DNA of 34,238 nucleotides from Lachnospiraceae bacterium. Lineage in GTDB: Bacteria > Bacillota > Clostridia > Lachnospirales > Lachnospiraceae. The stretch covers positions 1-34,238 of the forward strand of contig JAILRA010000098.1 in the NCBI GenBank assembly GCA_024698715.1. The letters run 5' to 3'. Position 1 is the stretch's first letter. Each line of letters opens with the position of its first letter. This document shows, piece after piece, positions 25,725-33,347 of this stretch. Below the pieces are notes generated by a model. The model was not told the origin of the DNA, searched no databases, and saw only the letters and a list, made by a program, of their open reading frames with translations. Position numbers and translations under genes: made by a program.

Positions 25725-25753
25725 TACAAATGGGAATCCCATGATGATATAAT
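25725..25753 (+). promoter_or_regulatory. Extended -10 promoter with a palindrome in its spacer
   Basis: TGATATAAT (25745-25753) is an extended -10 element about 115 bases before the fusion gene. Directly upstream, ATGGGAATCCCAT (25730-25742) is a palindrome with 6-base arms and one central base, placed between the -35 and -10 positions. This is where a repressor would block RNA polymerase. Operator status is inferred. Confidence 0.45.
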
Positions 25754-25865
25754 GATTCCATCGTTTTAAATCTTTCCATATAAAATTTCACGGATCACAA
25801 ACCGATCGGAAGGTATCAAAAACAAAGACATTTTTTGCATGTTCAGGCAAAGACAAGGAGGCATT

Positions 25866-27704
25866 ATGGGAACAAAAAATGTTAAATGGGGTGTACTCGG
25901 AACGGCGGGGATCGCAGCAGGCTGTACCATTCCCGGCATGAAGAAGGCGGACGGATGCGAGCTTTATGCGATAGCCGGAAGAAGCATTGAAAAAGCAAAT
26001 GCTTTCAAAGAGAAATTCGGTTTTGAAAAAGCATATGAAGGGTATGACGCACTTCTCTCCGATCCGGAAGTTGAAGCGGTCTATATTCCGCTTCCCAACA
26101 ATATCCATGTTGAATGGGTCATCAAAGCGCTTAACGCCAGGAAGCATGTTCTTTGCGAAAAACCGATCGCAATGAACGAAAGCGAATTAAGGCGGATGTT
26201 CAAAGCCGCAAAAGAAAACAATGTGATACTGATGGAAGCATATGCTTACCTGCATAATCCATATATTTCTTCTTTAAAAGATCTTATATCAAACGGAGAG
26301 ATCGGTGACGTGGATTATATCGATACCGCATTCCTGACACAGGATTATACTGAAGATTTCAGACTCCACAAAGAACTCGGAGGCGGCGGGATCTACGACA
26401 TAGGCTGCTACTGCACGACCATGATCCTGTCACTTATCGATTCCCCGATAGAATATATCAAGGCAGATGCCGAACTCGACAAAAAAGGTGTCGACCATAT
26501 GGCCGGTGTCCTTCTAAAATTTAAGAACGGAGCAAGGGCTTCGTTCAATGCCGGAATGATGCTCGGCACGGATTCAAACGACAGATATGACAGACTGTTC
26601 ATACATGGTTCGAAAGGATATATCCGTTCGGATGTCGAATACAATCAGGAAGGTGAACTCGAATATAAAGTTACCGTTAAAAACGATAAGAACGAACGCA
26701 TTACACATACTGAAAAAGTCAACTCGGACTCAAATTACCGTCTGGAGATCGAACAGCTGAACAGATGTATACGAGAAGGCGAAACTCCGCATATCACCGA
26801 AGAATTCTCGATCAAAAACATGAGGCTTCTGGACAGGATCCTCGACATTGTCGGATACAATGACGAAAAAATCGAATTTATTCTCGACAACGGCGTCGTG
26901 ATCCCGGCAGTCGGTTTCGGTTCGTATCTTTCCACGGAAAACAAGGGAACTCAGAATATAAAAGATGCTCTCGATACAGGTTACAGATACATAGATACGG
27001 CAAGTTTTTATAAAAACGAGGAAGAGATCGGCGAAGCGATAAAAGAATACGGTATCGGAAGAGAAGAGCTTTTTATCTGCAGCAAGATATGGCCGAGCGA
27101 TCTGGGACGGGAAAAATCGCGTGTTTCATTTGAAGAATCCTGCAGGAAACTTAAAACCGATTATCTGGACATGCTTCTTATCCACTGGCCGAAAAAAGAA
27201 TCCGATGATCCAAAATGGGCAGAAAAAGTCCTTGAAACCTGGGAAGTCATGGAAGAATTGTACAATGAAGGAAAGGTAAAAGCGATCGGTCTTTCCAATT
27301 TCCTGCCGCATCACATTAAGCCCATCCTTGATAATTCAAAGATAAGACCGATGGTCGATCAGCTCGAGCTTCATGTCGGTTATATGCAGGAATACACTCT
27401 TTCGCTCCTTAAGAAAGAAGGAATTCTCGCTCAGGCCTGGAGTCCTCTCGGAAGAGCCAGGATCCTTAATGATGATTCGGTTTCCGCCATTGCAAAAAAA
27501 TATTCGAAAAGCAATGCGCAGATCCTGCTCCGTTATCTCAATCAGCGGGGTATACCCGTTATTCCGAAGGCTTCCTCGATCGAAAGAATGAAAGAGAATC
27601 TGGATATTTTTGATTTCCGGTTATCGGATGAGGATATGTCCTTCCTCTCCTGCCTGCCGCCAATGGGATTTTCGGGCGAACACCCTGATTTCAACAACGT
27701 CTGA
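25866..27704 (+). CDS. Fusion of Gfo/Idh/MocA oxidoreductase and aldo-keto reductase
   Basis: This 612-residue protein joins two NAD(P)-dependent oxidoreductases without a break. Residues 1 to about 330 are Gfo/Idh/MocA-like: nucleotide-binding GVLGTAGIAAG (9-19), the EKP motif at 98-100 (VLCEKPIAMN), and the GGGGIYDIGCY segment with Asp178 and Tyr182. Residues about 336 to 612 are a complete aldo-keto reductase: EFILDNGVVIPAVGFGSY, then the catalytic tetrad Asp377, Tyr382 (YIDTASFY), Lys407 (CSKIW) and His440 (LIHWP), and the C-terminal PKASSIERMKENLDIF cofactor-binding segment. The ATG at 25866 follows AAGGAGG; an ATG nine codons earlier lacks a ribosome site. The gene is monocistronic or nearly so, and the substrate is unknown, probably a sugar or cyclitol. 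Confidence 0.88.
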   Translation: MGTKNVKWGVLGTAGIAAGCTIPGMKKADGCELYAIAGRSIEKANAFKEKFGFEKAYEGYDALLSDPEVEAVYIPLPNNIHVEWVIKALNARKHVLCEKPIAMNESELRRMFKAAKENNVILMEAYAYLHNPYISSLKDLISNGEIGDVDYIDTAFLTQDYTEDFRLHKELGGGGIYDIGCYCTTMILSLIDSPIEYIKADAELDKKGVDHMAGVLLKFKNGARASFNAGMMLGTDSNDRYDRLFIHGSKGYIRSDVEYNQEGELEYKVTVKNDKNERITHTEKVNSDSNYRLEIEQLNRCIREGETPHITEEFSIKNMRLLDRILDIVGYNDEKIEFILDNGVVIPAVGFGSYLSTENKGTQNIKDALDTGYRYIDTASFYKNEEEIGEAIKEYGIGREELFICSKIWPSDLGREKSRVSFEESCRKLKTDYLDMLLIHWPKKESDDPKWAEKVLETWEVMEELYNEGKVKAIGLSNFLPHHIKPILDNSKIRPMVDQLELHVGYMQEYTLSLLKKEGILAQAWSPLGRARILNDDSVSAIAKKYSKSNAQILLRYLNQRGIPVIPKASSIERMKENLDIFDFRLSDEDMSFLSCLPPMGFSGEHPDFNNV

Positions 27705-27759
27705 TCGTTGTGTCCGAAAAAAGAAAAATTAAATATTTTTAACTTTTTGTAAAATATAC

Positions 27760-27788
27760 TTGACATTGTGTCGTGAATGGATTACTCT
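27760..27788 (+). promoter_or_regulatory. Candidate sigma-A promoter of the CPBP gene cluster
   Basis: A consensus TTGACA (27760-27765) is followed after 17 bases by TACTCT (27783-27788), a weak -10. It lies about 60 bases before the CPBP start codon. Confidence 0.45.
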
Positions 27789-27849
27789 ATGCTCAAGTCG
27801 ACGAACATGTAATTTTTTGATTTTGAGTTTTTATTTAAGGAGAACAGAT

Positions 27850-29466
27850 ATGAGAAAGAGTATTCCATATATAGCGGCAATGATTTTGATCATCCCGTTT
27901 TTCGTCCTTGTGGTTTTCGCAACCGGATTGACGGATAACGGTAAAGAACTGTTGAATTCAAATATGTCAATGAGCATCGGTAAGGAAAACGGCGTTCTCG
28001 ACACCGAGGAAGGGATGCCTCTTGAGATCACCCTTACTGAAGACGGAAATTATAATCTGTCTTATTCGTGGGATGTTGCAGAACCCGGATTCCTTACCAG
28101 TATCACGGTTGAAGATTCAAACGGCAACTGTGTCTACAATGACAGCGCTTTTCAGGTTACGCAGCCCACAAAGAACATTTTCTTAAAAAAGGGAACTTAT
28201 GTAATAAACTGGAAATTCGCGGGAACAGAGGAAGAATTCGTTGAATTAAATGAAAAACTTCATATTTTCGACAATGAAACCGCACTTAATGACTATCTTG
28301 ACAGAGTGGATTTCGATTCACTTTCCGAAAACGGAACATGGAACATTTCTTTTTCCGCAGGAGTATATAAACCCTTTTCCTCACCTTTATGGCTTAAAGC
28401 ATTATGCATTTTGCTTTCGGTTCTGATACTTTTACTGCTTATCATCCTTCTTATTTCAGATCGTAATACGGAAACAAACGCTGCAGAAGGTCTCGACAAA
28501 GTAAGTTTGAGGTTTTCGGTCTTCGCGCTTGCTGTTACGTTTATCCAGCTTATGGTATCTCTTGCCCTGGCATCATTGAATCTTGATTCAGACCCTAAAT
28601 TATTATCCCTGATCTCTTTCGCACTTATCGCGATAAGCGTGGATCTGATCGGATTCCCCCTGATCTGTGGTCTGACAAAGAATATCCCCGCAAGAGAAAT
28701 ACCCAAACAGAAAATAGGCTTCTTTGGATTTATCCCTTATATTTTCATGACCGTAGGTATCGTGATCGTCGGAATGATTATCGGAACTTTGGTCCACAAC
28801 GCGATCACATCTCCGTTTGGCGGAAGCAGCAATGTTTTGAGCCAGCTTCTTCTTTCATCGAGTCCAATCCCGAGGATCCTTGTTGTCGGAATTCTTGCCC
28901 CTGTATTCGAAGAACTTATTTTCAGAAAAATACTTATTGACCGTCTCAGCAAGTACGGAACATTCCTTGCGATCCTGGTATCCGGACTGTTCTTCGGTCT
29001 TTTCCACGGTAATTTTTCACAGTTTTTCTTCGCAGCAATGCTTGGGTTCCTTTTCGCTTTCCTTTATGCAAAAACGGGAAAGGTAATCCTGACGATAATA
29101 CTTCATATGATGGTCAACCTCGGAACATCGGTTGTAACAACCTTCATTTATCAGAAGATCCTGGAAGTGAATCCTTCCTTTAACCTTTCGGCTGATTATC
29201 TCTCTTCCAACCCGGAAGCCGCAATACCCGTAGCTCTTTTGGGATTATGGTTCGGATTTGCCATCCTGGTCGGATTGATCGGAATCGTTATTTTCATCAT
29301 CTTTGCTGCAACAAAGAATTTCCGTCTTGAAAGAAACGAAGGCGATCTTACGGTATCGGAGTCGTTCAGGACTTTATTTACAAGCAGATATTCATGGCTC
29401 TTCATATTGTCATGCATCGGACTTTTCCTGTTCAGCTACCTGCCGACCATCCTCGGTTTTAAATAA
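27850..29466 (+). CDS. CPBP family membrane protease with N-terminal extracytoplasmic domain
   Basis: This 538-residue protein starts with a TM helix (about 5-26). A ~150-residue beta-rich extracytoplasmic domain (about 50-175) follows, then about eight or more TM helices. The CPBP (Abi, Rce1-like) motifs are complete: EELIFR (Glu354, Glu355, Arg359), GLFHGN (His386) and HMMVN (His419, Asn423). Family members are intramembrane metal-independent or glutamate-type proteases linked to prenyl-protein processing, bacteriocin self-immunity or membrane signalling. The start ATG follows AAGGAG; an upstream TTG frame overlaps the promoter. The next gene encodes a protein with a recognisably similar N-terminal domain but a different membrane module, so the two probably sense the same thing. 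Confidence 0.85.
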   Translation: MRKSIPYIAAMILIIPFFVLVVFATGLTDNGKELLNSNMSMSIGKENGVLDTEEGMPLEITLTEDGNYNLSYSWDVAEPGFLTSITVEDSNGNCVYNDSAFQVTQPTKNIFLKKGTYVINWKFAGTEEEFVELNEKLHIFDNETALNDYLDRVDFDSLSENGTWNISFSAGVYKPFSSPLWLKALCILLSVLILLLLIILLISDRNTETNAAEGLDKVSLRFSVFALAVTFIQLMVSLALASLNLDSDPKLLSLISFALIAISVDLIGFPLICGLTKNIPAREIPKQKIGFFGFIPYIFMTVGIVIVGMIIGTLVHNAITSPFGGSSNVLSQLLLSSSPIPRILVVGILAPVFEELIFRKILIDRLSKYGTFLAILVSGLFFGLFHGNFSQFFFAAMLGFLFAFLYAKTGKVILTIILHMMVNLGTSVVTTFIYQKILEVNPSFNLSADYLSSNPEAAIPVALLGLWFGFAILVGLIGIVIFIIFAATKNFRLERNEGDLTVSESFRTLFTSRYSWLFILSCIGLFLFSYLPTILGFK

Positions 29467-29517
29467 AGAATAATTTGTAATACTCACGCTTACGCGTTAA
29501 AATGAAAACAAGCTTAA

Positions 29518-29547
29518 GTGGACCCGGGGGACGGAGTTCCCGGTCCA
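29518..29547 (+). repeat. 30-bp dispersed repeat, copy 2 (intact palindromic ends)
   Basis: The copy begins GTGGACCCGGGGGACGGAGT and has perfect ends TGGACC and GGTCCA. It lies in the 102-base gap between the CPBP gene and the next gene, only about 10 bases before that gene's GGAG ribosome box. It is in the same orientation as the copies at 9691 and 33184. Confidence 0.8.
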
Positions 29548-29568
29548 TTTGGGAAACGGAGATTAATT

Positions 29569-30678
29569 ATGAAAAAATCGGTAATTGTAAAAAAAATAAT
29601 ATTGTCAGTTCTTTTTATACTCGCTCTTTTGCTTACTCCGCTTCTTTTTATGATCAAAACTCCGAGAGAAAAAAATACATCCAGATGGAGTTCTTCCATT
29701 GAAATAAAAGACAGGACTTTAAGTCCCCAAAGCAATTCTATCGGGTTTAATATCGACAAAGCAGGGGAATATACACTTTATTTCTCCATGATACCCGAAG
29801 GATATGACAAAGACAGTATTTCAAAAGTCAAAACCCCGGGGCTCGGTTTCATAACTACGGTCGTTGTAACGGATTCTTCCGAAAATGTCGTTTATTCATC
29901 CACACAGGGTGCGATATTCCTTGACACCGTGATCTTTCTTCAGCCCGGCGACTATAAGGTGACTTATTATTACCATTCAAACGAAGATGAATTTTATGAT
30001 TTTGCTTCAACTTATATCTGCGGTTCAAAAGAAGCTTCGCAGATGGCAAAAGATATCAATTTTGCTTCTTTCATCGAGAACGGAACAACGGTCTTCAATT
30101 ACGAATTCTGCTGTTTGAGCAAAGAAGCCGGCCTGTTCTTCCCCTCTATAATGCTTTCATGGGGTATGATCGTCGGTTTACTGGGCGGGATCCTTGTTGC
30201 CGAATTATTCTTTTTCGGCAAAGACGGAAAGAAATATGACGAGCGCCAGATCCTTGAACAGGGAAAAGCTTTTAAACTCGGCTTTTTTACCATGTTCGTT
30301 ACCGTGGAAGCTCTGATAATCCTTAATCTTTCGGGTATTGCAACCATCGCGGATTATCCCGTATTTTACCAGGCAGCAATCTTTCTCGGTCTTATGACCT
30401 ATGTCATTTACTGCATTTGGACCGAAAGTTACTTCGCCATTAACGAAAAATCAACACGCGTACTTATCTTTTTCGCTTTCATTGCCGTTTTGAATCTTGT
30501 GATAGGGATCGTAAACCTTATTCACGGACAGATCATCGTGGACGGAAGGATCACATTCAGGATCATGAATCTGTACTGTGCGATCCTTTTCATTGTGATC
30601 TTTGCGGTGTTACTGCTTAAAAGGATCGTAAATTCAAAAAAATCATCCTCCGATGATGACGATGAGGAGGATGACTGA
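29569..30678 (+). CDS. Membrane protein with extracytoplasmic domain and C-terminal DERQ-type TM module
   Basis: This 369-residue protein has one N-terminal TM helix (about 9-29) and an extracytoplasmic beta-rich domain (about 45-190) like that of the preceding CPBP protein. A C-terminal part follows with about five TM helices and a cytoplasmic YDERQILEQGKAFK motif near 223-236. That motif recalls DUF6773/DUF3796-type membrane proteins, which in Firmicutes are commonly encoded next to small XRE regulators, as here. The C-terminus is strongly acidic (SSSDDDDEEDD). The ATG at 29569 is preferred; the frame extends 17 codons upstream only by reading through the 30-bp repeat. Its stop overlaps the next start by one base. 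No enzymatic motif is seen. Confidence 0.75.
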   Translation: MKKSVIVKKIILSVLFILALLLTPLLFMIKTPREKNTSRWSSSIEIKDRTLSPQSNSIGFNIDKAGEYTLYFSMIPEGYDKDSISKVKTPGLGFITTVVVTDSSENVVYSSTQGAIFLDTVIFLQPGDYKVTYYYHSNEDEFYDFASTYICGSKEASQMAKDINFASFIENGTTVFNYEFCCLSKEAGLFFPSIMLSWGMIVGLLGGILVAELFFFGKDGKKYDERQILEQGKAFKLGFFTMFVTVEALIILNLSGIATIADYPVFYQAAIFLGLMTYVIYCIWTESYFAINEKSTRVLIFFAFIAVLNLVIGIVNLIHGQIIVDGRITFRIMNLYCAILFIVIFAVLLLKRIVNSKKSSSDDDDEEDD

Positions 30679-30872
30679 TGAAGAATCTTAAATTAAAGGC
30701 GGCAAGAGCCGCACTGGACTTATCACAACAGGATCTGGCCGATAAAGTAGGCGTATCAAGACAGACGATAAATGCCATAGAAAAAGGTGATTACAATCCC
30801 ACGATAAATCTTTGTCGTGCCATTTGTAAAGAACTCGGAAAAACTCTCGATGAAATATTCTGGGAAGAATAG
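30678..30872 (+). CDS. Small XRE-family helix-turn-helix regulator
   Basis: This 64-residue protein is almost only a DNA-binding domain: helix 2 and recognition helix 3 are visible in LSQQDLADKVGVSRQTINAI, followed by EKGDYNPTINLCRAICKEL and the LDEIFWEE ending typical of YozG-like regulators. Its ATG overlaps the TGA of the membrane protein gene (TGATG), giving translational coupling. Small XRE proteins paired with DERQ-type membrane proteins are a recurring Firmicutes pairing. The membrane protein may control the regulator, or the pair may simply be co-regulated. It probably regulates its own operon; no target operator is identified here. Confidence 0.9.
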   Translation: MKNLKLKAARAALDLSQQDLADKVGVSRQTINAIEKGDYNPTINLCRAICKELGKTLDEIFWEE

Positions 30873-30878
30873 GATTTT

Positions 30879-31646
30879 TTAATTTTCCGCGTATTTTTCA
30901 TATCTGCACTGCTCGAAAACTTCTTTTCCGAGTAAGGTGAGTGCCTGTTTAGGACAGGTGCTTATACACCGATAACACATTGCACAGTCTCCTTTTGCCC
31001 TTGCTTTCCCGTCTATAATCTCAATATTTTTCATCGGACAGTTTTGGGCACAAAGCCCGCAGCCGGTACAGTTGTCGGATATTTTTAATCTGCTGCTGTA
31101 ATCCGTTGTCTTGTTGTAAAACCATAAACGCTGACCGAAAAGACCTGCCAAATGAGCAAAAAATGAAAGTCCGTCCTTTGGATATATACCCTTATCGCGA
31201 ATGACCGTTCCGATCTTTTCAATCCTCTCATCGGCTTCCATGATGATCCGCCGGTTCTCTTCAAGCGACTTTTTTAAGAGCTTACTGTCACATACGGCAT
31301 CCGGCATCTTTATATGCAGTCCTCCGATGATCTCTGCTCCGTATTTTTTAAGCACTCTCGCCGCACATCCGGCACCGTCCCCGGAAAAAGCACCCATTGT
31401 TGTCATGCATAATATTTTTTTGTCTTTCCATATATACGGATTCTTTCTGATGAAATCCCTTACCATGAAAGGCACATTGGAAAACTGCGTGGGATATGCC
31501 AAAATGACGATCTCATTCTCAATTATCTTTTTTACGGCTTCTTCCGATTCAATCGGGACCGCCTTTGCACCGGGTTCAATGATACTTAATAATTTTTCGA
31601 TGCAGTGTTTCGTGTTACCTGTTCCGCTTAAATATATACCAGTCAT
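30879..31646 (-). CDS. EFR1-type flavodoxin-ferredoxin protein
   Basis: This 255-residue protein has an N-terminal flavodoxin-like domain with an FMN phosphate loop SGTGNTKHC at about 7-15. At its C-terminal end it has two [4Fe-4S] ferredoxin motifs, CTGCGLCAQNCP and CAMCYRCISTCP. This is the EFR1 family architecture, common in anaerobic Clostridia and thought to handle low-potential electrons. It lies downstream of the TetR gene on the same strand, with an 82-base gap holding short palindromes. It is convergent with the XRE gene with only 6 bases between the stops and no obvious terminator. The electron partner is unknown. Confidence 0.9.
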   Translation of the reverse strand: MTGIYLSGTGNTKHCIEKLLSIIEPGAKAVPIESEEAVKKIIENEIVILAYPTQFSNVPFMVRDFIRKNPYIWKDKKILCMTTMGAFSGDGAGCAARVLKKYGAEIIGGLHIKMPDAVCDSKLLKKSLEENRRIIMEADERIEKIGTVIRDKGIYPKDGLSFFAHLAGLFGQRLWFYNKTTDYSSRLKISDNCTGCGLCAQNCPMKNIEIIDGKARAKGDCAMCYRCISTCPKQALTLLGKEVFEQCRYEKYAEN

Positions 31647-31688
31647 TTTCTTTCTCTTTTCCGATTTTCCTATTTATTGTTTTGTATT

Positions 31689-31717
31689 TTGCAATTGCAA
31701 CATCTGATGTATATCAG
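31689..31717. promoter_or_regulatory. Two adjacent palindromes between TetR and EFR1 genes, possible operator
   Basis: TTGCAATTGCAA (31689-31700) is a perfect 12-base palindrome. CTGAT (31704-31708) and ATCAG (31713-31717) form an inverted pair around GTAT. They lie in the 82-base gap before the EFR1 start, a fitting place for a TetR operator. Confidence 0.35.
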
Positions 31718-31728
31718 TTTCGTTTCCT

Positions 31729-32325
31729 TTAATGATCCGAACCTTCCTTTATGCACTCTTTTGCGATCACTTCCCAGGGAATGTTAACATTCACGTTGTT
31801 CATGCTTGCTATGGACGCAAGACCCTGAACAATCCCCCAGGTTTTAAGAAGTACTATTTCCTTTTCGCTGTCCGAAAGCTTTATCCCGGCTTCGTCAAAA
31901 TACATTTCAAGATACTTTCTGAATATACGGAAGGGCGCATAATCATCGGGATAATCCCTGCTCATATCTGTATGAACTTCCAGATTCTGCTTGTGAAAAA
32001 GAAAGTTAAAATAATCGGGGTTATTCCTGAAGAACATGATATATCTTTCACCCATCGCAAGGATCGCCTCTTCGGCATTCGTTACCGAAGGACTGTTTGC
32101 CGCCGTTTCAAGTTCATCAATAAACCCCTTTGTAACGGTTTCCTTGATCGCTTCCAAAAGACTCTCCTTATCGGGAAAATGTGCATAGGGCGCTGCATGC
32201 GAAACCCCGCACGCTGCCGCAACTTTTCTTAAAGACAGTGCATCCTCTCCGCTTTCGTTGATCACCTTTATTCCCGCTTCTATCAGGGCATTTCTCAAAT
32301 CTCCGTGATGGTAATTATCTTTCAT
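31729..32325 (-). CDS. TetR/AcrR family regulator with WHG-type C-terminal domain
   Basis: This 198-residue protein begins YHHGDLRNALIEAG, the hallmark of the TetR subgroup with a WHG-type ligand-binding domain. The helix-turn-helix follows (LSLRKVAAACGVSHAAPYAH then FPDKESLLEAI). The C-terminal domain is helical, with YIMFFRNNPDYFNFLFHK. It is expected to repress nearby genes until a small ligand binds. The start ATG has AAGGAG 7 bases upstream and overlaps the end of the alpha/beta hydrolase frame by 11 bases, so these two are cotranscribed. The EFR1 gene downstream is a likely target or operon mate. Confidence 0.9.
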   Translation of the reverse strand: MKDNYHHGDLRNALIEAGIKVINESGEDALSLRKVAAACGVSHAAPYAHFPDKESLLEAIKETVTKGFIDELETAANSPSVTNAEEAILAMGERYIMFFRNNPDYFNFLFHKQNLEVHTDMSRDYPDDYAPFRIFRKYLEMYFDEAGIKLSDSEKEIVLLKTWGIVQGLASIASMNNVNVNIPWEVIAKECIKEGSDH

Positions 32326-33313
32326 AAGTCTTCTCCTTTATCTCTTCTAAAACTATATAGCTTTCTTCTTCATTTTCCCAAAGGGTGCTGTGTGCCGCAT
32401 CTTTTATCTTATAAAAACCCTTTTGGGGAGCAGTCAGCGTATCAGCGTAATCCTCAACGAGCGGCCAGGGACAATTGTAATCGTATTCTCCGCTGATAAA
32501 GAACATCGGGATCTCGAATTCCGTCAGTTCCTTCCTCAGATCATAATCCTTCATTTCGTCGGCAAAGGCGGTTTTTCGATACATTTTCATCCCACGGATA
32601 TAATTGATCTTTTCCGGGATCGTATAACAGTGTGAAAGCATGATGGGAATATCTATTCCGGTAAATTCACTCTCGTTACGGATCGTTCCCCCGCCCGCCT
32701 CATGCAAAAGCATTACATACGAATACCAGTCTTTGCAGCGGATCCCGTCCTCCGACATTTCTGTGATCTTATCAAGTTTCTTTAGATTCTTTCTATCCCC
32801 TCTTGATGTGAATTCGGCTTTCATGAACTCATACATAAGCCTGTCCCTCTCTGTCGAATCGGTTACGGGCTGCGCCATCCCTATGTATGCGTAATAATCA
32901 TCCGGATATTCATGTGCGGCTTTTATTCCGATCTCGCAGCCTCCCGAAAATCCCATAAGATAGATCTTGTCCTGACTGAAACGCTTTTTGCAATAATCGG
33001 TCACCGCTTTCGTATCACTGAGCAAAACTTCTGTTGTTATCTCTTTCGGATCGACCGATGCATCATAAGCGATTCCCATTCCCCGATAATCCCAGTAAAC
33101 AACGGTAAACATATCGTCTATATGCATATCGGAAAACCTTTCCGTAAGGAAGTAATCATCCGTTCCGGGTCCGCTTGAAATAAGTGGACCGGGGGGACGG
33201 AGTTCATGGTCCATTTTCATAGCAGATCGGGCAGGGGTGATGAAATCCCTCTGCTCACGCGCGGCTCGTGCGTCGTCGAAGACGACATTTTTCCTCTGCA
33301 CGTGCCCGTGCAT
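32315..33313 (-). CDS. Alpha/beta hydrolase, proline-iminopeptidase-like, 5' end probably replaced by a repeat
   Basis: From about residue 46 on, this frame is a typical alpha/beta hydrolase: FTVVYWDYRGMG, nucleophile elbow GFSGGCEIG, acid Asp in FISGEYDYNCPW and His in IKDAAHSTLW. Normal members begin with about 40-60 residues leading to a HGGPG oxyanion motif. Here only GPGTDD survives, and it is preceded by residues encoded by the 30-bp repeat and its flank (33184-33313). The only upstream ATGs (33313, 33220) lack ribosome sites, and 33313 lies against the HD-GYP terminator. I read it as a 5'-truncated gene, probably inactive, though a fused product cannot be excluded. Its stop overlaps the TetR start. 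Confidence 0.7.
   Translation of the reverse strand: MHGHVQRKNVVFDDARAAREQRDFITPARSAMKMDHELRPPGPLISSGPGTDDYFLTERFSDMHIDDMFTVVYWDYRGMGIAYDASVDPKEITTEVLLSDTKAVTDYCKKRFSQDKIYLMGFSGGCEIGIKAAHEYPDDYYAYIGMAQPVTDSTERDRLMYEFMKAEFTSRGDRKNLKKLDKITEMSEDGIRCKDWYSYVMLLHEAGGGTIRNESEFTGIDIPIMLSHCYTIPEKINYIRGMKMYRKTAFADEMKDYDLRKELTEFEIPMFFISGEYDYNCPWPLVEDYADTLTAPQKGFYKIKDAAHSTLWENEEESYIVLEEIKEKTYER
33184..33313 (+). repeat. 30-bp dispersed repeat, copy 3, with a longer flank
   Basis: The core (33184-33213) begins GTGGACCGGGGGGACGGAGT and has perfect ends TGGACC and GGTCCA, like copy 2. The next ~100 bases up to the HD-GYP terminator are GC-rich (CACGCGCGGCTCGTGCGTCG) and look unlike coding sequence of either neighbour. 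They may be part of a longer repeat unit. The core sits at the point where the hydrolase loses homology to its family. Confidence 0.6.
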
Positions 33314-33340
33314 AAAAAAACCGGCTGATCTCTCAGCCGA
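33314..33340 (-). terminator. Rho-independent terminator of the HD-GYP gene
   Basis: CGGCTGA (33322-33328) pairs with TCAGCCG (33333-33339) around a 4-base loop. On the minus strand it is followed by seven T (33320-33314). It begins 8 bases after the HD-GYP stop codon. Confidence 0.85.
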
Positions 33341-33347
33341 TTCGTTT

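Noticed and set aside
27760..27849. 30-codon upstream extension of the CPBP protein from a TTG
   Set aside because: The TTG is part of the TTGACA promoter box, and the ATG at 27850 has AAGGAG at correct spacing.
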